From Giesbergeria anulus (GTDB taxonomy: Bacteria; Pseudomonadota; Gammaproteobacteria; Burkholderiales; Burkholderiaceae_C), in contig NZ_FOGD01000001.1 of assembly GCF_900111115.1 (NCBI RefSeq), positions 304,910-368,909 on the forward strand: a stretch of 64,000 nucleotides of DNA, written 5' to 3'. The notes under the pieces were generated by a model. That model did not search any database. It had not been told where the DNA came from and saw nothing but the letters and a program-made list of their open reading frames with translations. Shown piece by piece: positions 1 through 7,700 of this stretch. A program made the position numbers and the translations under genes. Numbering within the stretch: the stretch's first letter is position 1; every line of letters begins with the position of its first letter.

Positions 1-28
1 TTTCTAAGCTGCCTATGCGGCAGAAAAC
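1..28 (-). CRISPR. Type I-F CRISPR repeat (leader-proximal, array runs off left edge)
   Basis: A 28-nt type I-F repeat begins exactly at the window edge. Read on the minus strand it starts GTTTTCTGCC and ends CTTAGAAA. The 5-bp hairpin CTGCC/GGCAG around a 5-nt loop is the stem bound and cut by Cas6f. Only this one repeat is visible. Its orientation and the leader beside it make it the first repeat, so spacers and further repeats should lie left of the window. The array is read in the same direction as the cas genes. Confidence 0.9.
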
Positions 29-157
29 TAGCCCAATTTTTGTCGAACTATCAGTTTTTAAAGGACATTTACGGTCAAACGCCCGCCACCCCCTTCTTCG
101 GGGCATCCATGTAACTCATTGATTTATATAGGAGCTACAGGATGCCTAAAAAAAGGG
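29..157 (-). promoter_or_regulatory. CRISPR leader
   Basis: This is the 129 bp between the csy4 stop and the first repeat. It is non-coding and AT-rich next to the repeat. By position and orientation it is the leader that should carry the array promoter and the Cas1/Cas2-3 integration signals. A consensus IHF site lies within it at 112-124. No clean promoter hexamers could be chosen with confidence. Confidence 0.75.
112..124 (-). promoter_or_regulatory. Putative IHF binding site in leader
   Basis: On the minus strand these 13 bases read AATCAATGAGTTA, a full match to the IHF consensus WATCAANNNNTTR. The site is about 84 bp from the leader-repeat junction. IHF bending of the leader is known to assist spacer integration in type I-E and I-F systems. 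A role here is inferred from position. Confidence 0.6.
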
Positions 158-730
158 TCAGAACCAAGGGATGCTACCACGCCCAGCTTGGCCCAAGCCA
201 TAGGCAGTGAAACCACCGGGGCTTGGCGAGGCTTGTAAGTCCCCTAGCTCGATCCAAAGGTAGAACGACTGCGCGCTGCTACTGCTGCGCAGTTGCACAT
301 AGGGCAAATTAGGCTTTTGCTCAACAGACAACGGAATCGCTGCAGCAGCCTGTTCAGCGGTTTCGTCTTTGCGCTGCATACGACGGCGACGCAGCCGTTC
401 AGCGCTGGTCTTAAACTGCCTTCGCTGCACGACGCGGTGCTGTGTCCCAGCAGGCACTGGGCTTAAAGCGGCTATCTGTACATGGTCACGCATTCCCTTG
501 AGCCAATCCGTGCCCATCAGTTGCTCCAACGGCGTAGGCTCGCCATGCAGGCGTAGCACCTGCCCCAAAGTTTGCGGGCGCAAACGGTACTCAGGAAAAC
601 TCACGCCAATGACTGAGGTTTCCAATTGCACCAAGGCCCGATGCAGTTTCGCATACAGCGCACGCCAAAGGTGGGCATGGCTAAATTCTGGGTCGGGCAA
701 CAACGTCAGATCAATGTAATGTGTGGTCAT
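158..730 (-). CDS. csy4: Cas6f (Csy4) crRNA-processing endoribonuclease
   Basis: Cas6f cuts the pre-crRNA 3' of the repeat hairpin and stays on the crRNA as the head of the Csy surveillance complex. The 190-aa protein starts MTTHYIDL, matching the usual Csy4 N-terminus. I chose ATG 730 over an upstream in-frame ATG at 760 because that one lies inside csy3. The catalytic His is His30 in AKLHRAL. An arginine-rich helix (SAERLRRRRMQRK) for RNA contact, the LRSSSSAQSF segment with the partner Ser, and the C-terminal GGFTAYGL...PWF are all present. It lies 4 bp after csy3, as the last gene of the csy operon before the leader. It appears intact. Confidence 0.96.
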   Translation of the reverse strand: MTTHYIDLTLLPDPEFSHAHLWRALYAKLHRALVQLETSVIGVSFPEYRLRPQTLGQVLRLHGEPTPLEQLMGTDWLKGMRDHVQIAALSPVPAGTQHRVVQRRQFKTSAERLRRRRMQRKDETAEQAAAAIPLSVEQKPNLPYVQLRSSSSAQSFYLWIELGDLQASPSPGGFTAYGLGQAGRGSIPWF

Positions 731-734
731 GGCA

Positions 735-1763
735 TCAACCTGCATCACCAAAAACGCCACCCCGAATCAGTACGGCCATTACAAAATGTTGCTGCTCCAC
801 AGTAGGCGCTTTGTCGTTGAGTAACCAATTGTCGAGCAACGTATAAAAATCCTGCTTTTGCTTAGGCTGGCGGTAGGCTTTGCCCTGTGTAGTTACCGAG
901 CCATAGGGCTCGACAGCAATAGGCCCCAATTCTTCTGCGCCCTCATACCAATTGTCGATGGTGCGGATGGCGTTGCCAATTTTTTGCGAGTGGATGGCTG
1001 CAATTTCATGGCCTTTCTCACCAATCTGATAAAGGGTTTTGCTTTTTCCAGTATTGGTTTTATCTAAAATTAACTCTTGTGATGGAAATACTTCTTGCCC
1101 TGCACCCATACGGACAAAAGCAGTAATTTGCAACAGCACATGCGATTCTCCGGCCAAGCCATCAGCGATGAGTACAGCCAACGATTGCACATCATGATGG
1201 CCAGTATCGAGCGAGCGCAAGTTTTGTGATAATGCATCAAAAGTCCACGTTTTTTCTGCCTTGCCATTTTTAAGTTGGCTAACGTTTACTTGTACGGTTT
1301 CTGCACCCACACGGTTGCGCCACAAAAATCGGGCATTGGCTAAATTAGCGGCATAGCGCTGGGCCAACGCAACAAAACCATAGCTGGCTACATACGATTG
1401 GACGGTTTGCGCCAACTTGGCTTGGTATTCGGCACTGTTGCAGGCCGACGGTGTGCCAGCACCAGCCAAGACACGCAGGGTAAATTGCACTTGTAGAGTG
1501 TCTGCATCAGCAGGCAAGGCAGCAACATCCACAGTTTGCAGGTTGGGGTTTTGGATAGCTGCATCAAGCTTAGTTGGGTCTTGGTCTTTGGTTTTAAGCC
1601 GGTTCGAGATGGTGCCGCGCACCGACTTGGTACGCACCTTCACAGGGGCCCAAGATGCTGCTGCATCACGCTCATCCCAACGGCCTGCATGGAACACGGC
1701 ATCAGAAGGGTCTAGTTTGCGCTCAAAAGCCAAGACGGAAGCAGTTTTGAGATTGTTTGACAT
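735..1763 (-). CDS. csy3: Cas7f (Csy3) backbone subunit of the Csy complex
   Basis: Csy3 forms the six-subunit helical backbone that coats the crRNA spacer. The protein is 342 aa. The family hallmarks TASVLAFERKLDPSDA at the N-terminus, SVRGTISNRLKTKD, ANARFLWRNRVGAE, GQEVFPSQELILDK and EPYGSVTTQGKAYRQPKQK are all readable. ATG 1763 was chosen over an upstream ATG at 1796 because it matches the family start and has AAGGA 11 nt upstream. It is separated from csy2 by about 50 bp and lies just before csy4, so it is part of one operon. Full length, no disruption seen. Confidence 0.97.
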   Translation of the reverse strand: MSNNLKTASVLAFERKLDPSDAVFHAGRWDERDAAASWAPVKVRTKSVRGTISNRLKTKDQDPTKLDAAIQNPNLQTVDVAALPADADTLQVQFTLRVLAGAGTPSACNSAEYQAKLAQTVQSYVASYGFVALAQRYAANLANARFLWRNRVGAETVQVNVSQLKNGKAEKTWTFDALSQNLRSLDTGHHDVQSLAVLIADGLAGESHVLLQITAFVRMGAGQEVFPSQELILDKTNTGKSKTLYQIGEKGHEIAAIHSQKIGNAIRTIDNWYEGAEELGPIAVEPYGSVTTQGKAYRQPKQKQDFYTLLDNWLLNDKAPTVEQQHFVMAVLIRGGVFGDAG

Positions 1764-1813
1764 GGTAGTTTCAATCCTTTTGCAATACGGTAGCAAGGGT
1801 GGTGCGAGGGTCG

Positions 1814-2932
1814 TCAGTGGGAAACGGGTTCGGAATAGTGTGAGGAGTTGTCGTAACCAGCGTCATAGTCGTCGGATAGTTCGGGGCTGTGCTCCGTGGT
1901 CGGCTTATAAGCATTACGGCAGCGGTACAAACCTTGGGTTTGATGGGTTTCGGTGCGCCATAGCAGTTGCTCCAGATGGTCAAGCCGGTGCGGGCTGACC
2001 CACTCGCCCAAGGAGTAAACCGCCTCGACAAAACGCACGGGTACGGTGTTGTCGCGGGCATTGCCCACGGTACCGGGGGCATGCTGCTCAGACAGGGCTG
2101 CATAGCCCACCGGAATGGGCACGATCCAGCCACTGCGGGGGCCACGCAGAGGGTCAACCCACGGTACTTTTTTCTCGGATTTGTCTTGGTGGTGCTCAGA
2201 CGCTGGTGCGGCGGTGTCTGCTGGTGCAGAAGGTGCTGGCTCGTAGTTGAAACGGCTAGCGTGCAGCCAAGCATCCAATAAAGTGGTTTTTGGCTCTTTT
2301 TCTTTCAATACAGCCAAGCGCTCGGCCAACAAATCATCACGCGCCACTAAAGCAAAACCGGGCAACCACTGGCGTCGCCAGTGTCGCCATTGCTGGTCAC
2401 GCTGCTCGGCATCTTCTGGCAATACGGCCATCCAAGGGCGCTGGCGTCGGCCAGGAGCCGCGCGTGAAGGCAGTAAGCTGCCTCCGGCCACGCGCATTTG
2501 CGACAAAATTTGCCCCGCTGCATCAGCCCATTGCTGCATGGTTTCTTCACTGCCTTGCACCAAGGTGGGTGCTGCCGTAGCAGGGGTGGTTTCTGACACT
2601 GTAAACACCAGCGTGACATCAAGATGGATGCGGCCTTCTTCCACAATGGCGGTGGTACTGCCATCTTTGTCCACCGGGTTGCGGGTGAGGTGGAAAGTAT
2701 GCACAAAGCCCGGTGCCACCTGCTCTTGGTGGTGGTGGCAAATGACCCCCACTTGGTGCAAATGTAAAGGGATATGGGCTTGGGCCAGTTTGCGCTCTAG
2801 CGCCCACATCAAGCCGGTAAAGGCGGTGATGGCAGGAAAGCCATGCGTGAGCGGACTGGAGATAGCATTGGCGTTTTGCACACGCAGGTGCGGAAACACC
2901 AGCATGGCTTGGGGAGTGTGCGACAAGCTCAT
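1814..2932 (-). CDS. csy2: Cas5f (Csy2) crRNA 5'-handle-binding subunit
   Basis: Csy2 pairs with Csy1 at the foot of the Csy complex and holds the 8-nt crRNA 5' handle. The N-terminus (AMLVFPHLRVQNANAISSPL, then GFPAITAFTGLMWALERKL) is typical of the family. The start ATG overlaps the csy1 stop (ATGA), indicating translational coupling. At 372 aa it seems longer than the roughly 330 aa I recall for Pseudomonas Csy2. The extra residues fall in a hydrophilic insert (about 230-260, SAPADTAAPASEHHQDKSEKK) and in an acidic Tyr/Ser-rich tail. Whether these are lineage-specific loops is not known. Confidence 0.94.
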   Translation of the reverse strand: MSLSHTPQAMLVFPHLRVQNANAISSPLTHGFPAITAFTGLMWALERKLAQAHIPLHLHQVGVICHHHQEQVAPGFVHTFHLTRNPVDKDGSTTAIVEEGRIHLDVTLVFTVSETTPATAAPTLVQGSEETMQQWADAAGQILSQMRVAGGSLLPSRAAPGRRQRPWMAVLPEDAEQRDQQWRHWRRQWLPGFALVARDDLLAERLAVLKEKEPKTTLLDAWLHASRFNYEPAPSAPADTAAPASEHHQDKSEKKVPWVDPLRGPRSGWIVPIPVGYAALSEQHAPGTVGNARDNTVPVRFVEAVYSLGEWVSPHRLDHLEQLLWRTETHQTQGLYRCRNAYKPTTEHSPELSDDYDAGYDNSSHYSEPVSH

Positions 2933-4347
2933 GGCATTTCTCCGCGTTGTTGCATTGGTTCTATTAGTTTTTCATGGGTTGGGCGGATAGGGATGTAATG
3001 CGGAGCATCGAGCCGTTCGCGTAGCTCGCGCAGTTGTTGCTTGAAGCCGTCTTCGTCAGTCAGTAAGGCTTTTTTCCATTCTCTGGCTTCGGCATCACCT
3101 ACGGGCCATTGGCCTTTCAGTTCATCATTGAGCCAATTGGCAAAGCGCTTACCTACCTCGGCAGGCCAGTCCATTTGCAACCACTCTTGGGCAAAATCGG
3201 CTTCTGGTGGGAGTTCAGCGCGCAGGGGGTCAAGCCAGAGTTGCTCTGCACGCACCAATTTTTGAAAACGCTTTTCCGAGTCCACTGTTGGACTAGTCCA
3301 GCCTGCTGGCATGGTTTGCACTAACTCGCCAGACAGCGATACCAGCTCATCCAATAGCGTATCGAGATATGCTTGGCGGCGCTGGCGGGTTTCTTGATTG
3401 GGCGTGGGGTCAGAGGCTAGGAATTGGCGCAACTGGCGCAGTGTTTTTCGTACTTCTGGCCGGGCCGGAAAAACACGATTAAACACCGAATCGTTATGCA
3501 CGGGCAGCCGGGCCGCACTGGCTCGCCATACCGGTGGCAATGAGGCTAACAGGTAATTGGTACCGCCGCGTTCGCTATTGAGCTGACTAATATTCTGTGG
3601 CTTCGTGCCACCCATTTTTTGTACAGCCAGCCCAGAGTAGTCGTGAAAAACTCCCGCATGGGCTTTGTGCGCGTGGCATGCCTGCCGGGCGGCCTTGTTG
3701 GCCTCACCAAAGCGGTGCTCTTGGATTTGTGCATGGACAACATGGGCCAGCGAAGTAGGAAACAACGGTGCCAGCAACTCGTAGTGGCTATCCACACATG
3801 GATCGCTATCGGTAAGCCAGTACAACTGCTTGGCCAGCGGGTGAGAACTGGGGCCTGTGGTGCGTGGTTGCGCAAGTGCAACAAAGGCATCGCGCAAAGC
3901 TTTTGCCTGCATCGGATCGTCATGTAGCGCTTGCGTAGCGCACTCATCTTCAGCCAGCAGTGCAGCAAGCAAACTAGAGTTTTCCAACTCTAATCGCAAA
4001 AATTTGTAAACATCTAAGGCTGCTGCATTGCCGACCACATCGCTCGCAAAAGCCGACCCCAGCGCATGGCTGCCCAACACCTCCTGTGTTGGTAGCTTGC
4101 CTGGCTCTATGTATAGATTAGTGCCTCGGGCATCGGGGTGGATTGGTTTGAGGGAATGGGTGACTGCTTGGATTTGTACCACCCGTTTGGCTGCATTCTC
4201 AATCCATGCCCCATACTGGTGTTGTAGCAACAACTCTATGCGTTTCGGATCGTCGTCTTTAAGCTTGTCGAGCTTGGCATCCAGCCGTTCTTGGATGAAG
4301 GCTGCAATGACTGCATGCCACAGCAAACGCTGTTCAGTGAGGGGCAT
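2929..4347 (-). CDS. csy1: Cas8f (Csy1) large subunit of the Csy complex
   Basis: Csy1 recognises the CC/GG PAM and, with Csy2, caps the crRNA 5' end. It is recognised mainly by operon position and by family-like segments such as AAKRVVQIQAVTHSLKPIHPDA, GGTKPQNISQLNSERGG and LPPVWRA. I take ATG 4347 (472 aa, MPLTEQRLLW) as the start because AGAGGA lies 6 nt upstream. An in-frame GTG at 4374 would add 9 residues without a better ribosome site. It is the first gene of the csy1-4 operon. Its likely promoter at 4391-4417 overlaps the target of the divergent crRNA-like RNA, so it is probably subject to Csy-mediated autorepression. Confidence 0.94.
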   Translation of the reverse strand: MPLTEQRLLWHAVIAAFIQERLDAKLDKLKDDDPKRIELLLQHQYGAWIENAAKRVVQIQAVTHSLKPIHPDARGTNLYIEPGKLPTQEVLGSHALGSAFASDVVGNAAALDVYKFLRLELENSSLLAALLAEDECATQALHDDPMQAKALRDAFVALAQPRTTGPSSHPLAKQLYWLTDSDPCVDSHYELLAPLFPTSLAHVVHAQIQEHRFGEANKAARQACHAHKAHAGVFHDYSGLAVQKMGGTKPQNISQLNSERGGTNYLLASLPPVWRASAARLPVHNDSVFNRVFPARPEVRKTLRQLRQFLASDPTPNQETRQRRQAYLDTLLDELVSLSGELVQTMPAGWTSPTVDSEKRFQKLVRAEQLWLDPLRAELPPEADFAQEWLQMDWPAEVGKRFANWLNDELKGQWPVGDAEAREWKKALLTDEDGFKQQLRELRERLDAPHYIPIRPTHEKLIEPMQQRGEMP

Positions 4348-4388
4348 ATCGGTTCCTCTGTTGGTATGAGGCACCAGCTTACTTCAAT

Positions 4389-4401
4389 CCATGATACTTA
4401 G
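4389..4401 (+). promoter_or_regulatory. CC-PAM plus seed target for the crRNA-like RNA in the csy1 promoter
   Basis: CC (4389-4390) is the type I-F PAM and is followed by ATGATACTTAG (4391-4401). The first 11 spacer-like bases of the mini-array are ATGATGCTTAG. They match at all positions except position 6, the base that is flipped out and tolerated in type I crRNA-target duplexes. Matching stops at position 12. A short seed-only match should allow Csy binding without recruiting Cas3 cleavage. The site is about 42 nt upstream of the csy1 ATG and overlaps the putative -10. Confidence 0.7.
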
Positions 4402-4417
4402 AGAAGTCATATTACAA
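4391..4417 (-). promoter_or_regulatory. Putative csy1-4 operon promoter
   Basis: On the minus strand a -10-like TATCAT (4396-4391) lies downstream of a -35-like TTGTAA (4417-4412) with a short 15-nt spacer. A start near 4384 would leave about 37 nt before the csy1 ATG at 4347, including its AGAGGA ribosome site. The -10 fits well and the -35 is weak. The element coincides with the PAM-flanked target of the mini-array RNA. Confidence 0.45.
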
Positions 4418-4426
4418 TCGGACACA

Positions 4427-4505
4427 TCTATCTGCTGTGTAAGCAGCTTAGAAAATGATGCTTAGGAGCATCTTTGCTCTTTTTCTTTTTCTGCCGAATA
4501 GGCAG
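4427..4505 (+). ncRNA. CreR-like mini-CRISPR RNA between cas3 and csy1
   Basis: Two degenerate copies of the array repeat flank a 31-nt spacer-like segment (4455-4485). The first copy (4427-4454) matches the true repeat at 21 of 28 positions. Its stem carries a compensatory change (CTGCT/AGCAG instead of CTGCC/GGCAG), and the 8-nt handle CTTAGAAA is perfect. The second (4486-4505) matches 18 of the first 20 repeat bases, with an intact CTGCC/GGCAG stem, but loses the handle. Cas6f cutting after each stem would release a 59-nt RNA, the size of an I-F crRNA. The spacer seed matches the csy1 promoter, so the inferred role is to guide the Csy complex to repress its own operon, as reported for CreR RNAs of other subtypes. 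It is transcribed divergently from csy1; TACAAT at 4413-4418 could be its -10. Confidence 0.75.
4464..4490 (+). terminator. Terminator-like hairpin inside the mini-array spacer
   Basis: GAGCA (4466-4470) and TGCTC (4475-4479) pair around TCTT, extendable by a G-U and an A-U pair. A run of nine T interrupted by one C follows. This resembles an intrinsic terminator and begins exactly where the seed match ends. It could stop transcription before the second repeat and give a short seed-plus-hairpin RNA. The stem is short, so efficiency is uncertain. Confidence 0.4.
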
Positions 4506-4567
4506 TCATGCACTAAAGCCCTTACATCACATCCCCCGCTAGGAGTTGCAACACGATCCAAAACGGT

Positions 4568-4726
4568 ATGCGCCCGGTACACCCCGGCGAAGTTCTGCGC
4601 GCAGACTATCTCACGCCCATAAGCATGAGCATGAGCGCCAGTGCGCTGGCGCGGTATCTCCACGTGCCAGCCTCGCGCATCCGATACTGCTCCATCCCGC
4701 CTAAGCGGTTTACTTGGCAGCCGTAA
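4568..4726 (+). pseudogene. Truncated HigA-like antitoxin relic
   Basis: An in-frame 52-codon stretch starts MRPVHPGEVLRADYL and continues to SALARYLHVPASRI. This is the N-terminus of the HigA/VapI XRE-type antitoxin family, which usually reads R(P/I)HPGE(V/I)L...ALA..L.VP..RI. After residue 38 the family similarity stops and the frame reads RYCSIPPKRFTWQP then stops. The second half of the helix-turn-helix domain is therefore missing. The 3' end overlaps the end of cas3 on the opposite strand. AGGAG lies about 22 nt upstream of the ATG, too far for a good ribosome site. No HigB toxin could be recognised upstream. It is probably a relic of a toxin-antitoxin module once sited in the cas3-csy1 gap. 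Confidence 0.7.
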
Positions 4727-7700
4727 AGCCTAGCGCCTCATGCCAGCGCCAGCCTTGCGTTTTATCCGGCAGGGTGGCGGTGGCGTACCTCTGCGCGCAC
4801 TGCAACAGGGATAAATCTTTGCTTTGCGCCAAACTGACCAATTCTTCTAGCAAATTAACCCGAATCCAAGGCGTGATGCTTCCTTGCACCGCCAAGGGCA
4901 TACGGTGCAGCAGGCTTTCTACTGCCGAATACAAAGATTCACCGCGCCGCTGACCATCCACCACCCGGTGCAGGGTAAGGCGTTCTTCATCGTCATCGGG
5001 CAGAAAAACCACATCGACCCGTGGCACGGGGTCATAACGAAAGCGCTGGTACTGGGGCAGCAACCCCGTTAGCCATAGCTTTTCACTGCTGCTCCAGTGC
5101 AGGCTGGCTGCACGGCCTACCGGTGTGGCGGTGGCATGGGCCCCACTGCGTGGCAGCATAGCGTCGTGCATACGGGCGTGCTCCAAATCCACCAAGTTTT
5201 TGCTGGGGTGCAATTTCTCGGCAGCAGCTATTCTGGGGCGGGCATCTATAGGCCAGCACACCGCACCTTGGGTCTGTGGGTGCAGCAGCGCTTGCAAAGC
5301 GTGGGATTGCAGATGGAAATGCCGCGCTACGTCGTTTGGGTCGTTCACTTTATCGAGTTCAAACCCCGGTTTGCAAAATGCGGCCTCGCCCGGGTGCTCA
5401 TAAGCGCGCAAATTGGTATCGAGCAGCAACACGTTGGCCCCATCCACTGCGCCAGCACGATGGCGACGTACACGGCCCGCCAATTGGATCAATGAGCGCA
5501 TCGAAGACGGCTCGACCACCGCCCAGTCATAGTCGTGGTCACGGCCTACTTCGGTGACAGGGCTGCCCAAAACGATAAACAGTTGGTTCTTTTCTGGATG
5601 GACATCTATCAGCTTTCGGATGGCAGGCTGCTGAAGAAGGGGATCGGTGCTGCCAGTAGCTGCGCGGCGGTTGAGCAGGGTATCGAGCTGGTGCTCCATG
5701 CTAGAGCGTGTGAGCAATGGAAACTGGGAGTGATAAACGCACAAATGCACATGCACCCCCGGCACAGAGATACCTTGTTGGTACATGGCCAAAGCCACAT
5801 CGACCAGCGGCTCGATATTGGCCATGCGGATCAGGCCCACACTGATGCGCTTGCCACTGGCCGGGTCTAGGCTATGGTTGTGTGATTTTTGGTGCAACTG
5901 CCATGCACACTCCAGCACGAACCGGGCAAAATCGGTGCGCCGCAGCGCAGCATCATCCATGCCACTCCACTCTGCAGGCAATAGCCCAATTTGCGCACGG
6001 CGGCGTACTTCGGCTTTGGCTAATTGAGCGCTGCGCTTTTGCACATACTGTGCATGGCTGGCCCAAAAAGTAGAGCCATCTGGACAATCCAATGCTGTTT
6101 GGTGAAACTCATCTACCCAGAGGCAACAGACTTGGGGCACCTCGCTAGGGCGATCACTGCGGTGCTGCTGGAATACTTTGCGCCCCGCTTGGTAGGCCAA
6201 AAACAGCCCTTCTAACAGCGCCGGAGGCAAGGTGGCCGACGATAACAGCACCCGCGCCCCCAACAGTCCGGCCCAATGCACCAGCCGCGTGAGGGCGGGC
6301 AGGTCGGCCATATCAAAGTCATCCGGTTCGTCCAGTACTAAATCGCCCGTCATGAGCCGCAACATGGGAGCAATCTGTCGGCCTCCGCGCAGGCTTTCGG
6401 TGGCGGGGGTTAGGTGATCGACGGTGCAAACAAGCAGGGGTGCAGCAATTAAGGAGCGTACTTGAGGGTCGCTACTGAGGCGTTCCACCAGTGGGTGGCG
6501 GTCATTGCCTTCAAACAGAACCTGTCCGCCCTCATCGAGCAAGGCTTGGCTCGAAGCCGAGCCGGTGGCCTCAGCTTGGGCCTCCCAGTGTTCAAACAGC
6601 GCCCGATTGGCGCTGCCACCCACTTTGATGGCTAACTGGTCATCGCCCAGCCCCAAATCATGCTGAAACACGCGCCCAGTTTGTAAAGTGAGCGTGCGCA
6701 AACCAATGGCGAAAGCACAGCGCAACCCCACCTGCGGATCGGCCAGTGCATTCATGATGCGGGCATTGCCCAGCGTTTTGCCACAGCCGGTAGAGGCCAT
6801 ATTGACGATAAAGGCCCCTTGGGAGGCGCTGCGATGGCGCACACTGGCGGCCAAATCGGCGGCCTTGTCTTGCCATTGAAACCGCGTATCGGTGTTGCGT
6901 TTTTTCAAACCGCGATGGTTTTGCAATGCAGGCAGGCTGCGTACCAACGATGGTAAGGAGCGAGCCACCAAGGTAGCATGGGCCTGCACACCCAGCAAGT
7001 GCTCATCAAGCGTCTGGTTAAAAATTGGCCCGTTGCGTTGGCTTTTCTGGCCCCCTGTTGTGAGATTTTTACTGGTATTGGCATACAGCCGATAGCCAAG
7101 ACTGAGATAGGGCTTGCGGCGCTCCGCGTCTTCAATGCTGGAATAATGGTGGTCAGCCAACATCAGGCACAAGCGCGAGACGTGCATGGCAAACGGATCG
7201 TGCAACACCTGTATTGGGGTAGGCAACTGCGCCAGCTCGAGCAACTTTTGGGCATAGCGTGCCGCCTGTTTGCGCCAAAGCATCATGACCACAGGCAACC
7301 CGTACGGAAAACTCCAATGCGCGCGCACCGTGGCATCGTTGCTAGTTTCGCGCGGTTCATTCCAATCGGCAGTGATGAGCTGCAACAGGGCTTGCAACTC
7401 TCGTTGATTGATAAAACGAGGATGCGCACCAAACCGGCAATATTGATTTTGCGGCAGGTCGATGTCCTCCTCACTGCTTCCATCCAACTTTCTGACCGGC
7501 AGACAAGGCAGCCGGTGGTGGGTGAGTACCAGCCACGCCACGGCTTGCGCCAGCGGCGGCATAGAAGCAAATGGATTGTTTTGTGGTGGTTGTGCAGACG
7601 CATCCAGCCCATCGCGCAACAAGCGCGCGCATTGGTGGTCTAACCACAATGCTTCAAAGGCTTTCGTGTCTAATGCCGCATCACTACAGGCGGCCAATCG

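Noticed and set aside
49-61. Second IHF site in the leader
   Set aside because: The sequence resembles the consensus but the terminal TTR is displaced by one base.
4427-4505. Mini-array as a mere leftover of an old CRISPR array
   Set aside because: Random decay would not be expected to leave compensatory stem changes, a perfect handle, and a PAM-flanked seed match in the adjacent csy1 promoter. Still possible in principle, and stated as a test.
4448-4663. 71-residue minus-strand reading frame over the mini-array and higA relic
   Set aside because: It is antisense to both features, has no ribosome site or family similarity, and is best explained as a shadow.
4568-4726. Functional HigA antitoxin
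   Set aside because: The second half of the helix-turn-helix domain is missing and no HigB partner is recognisable.
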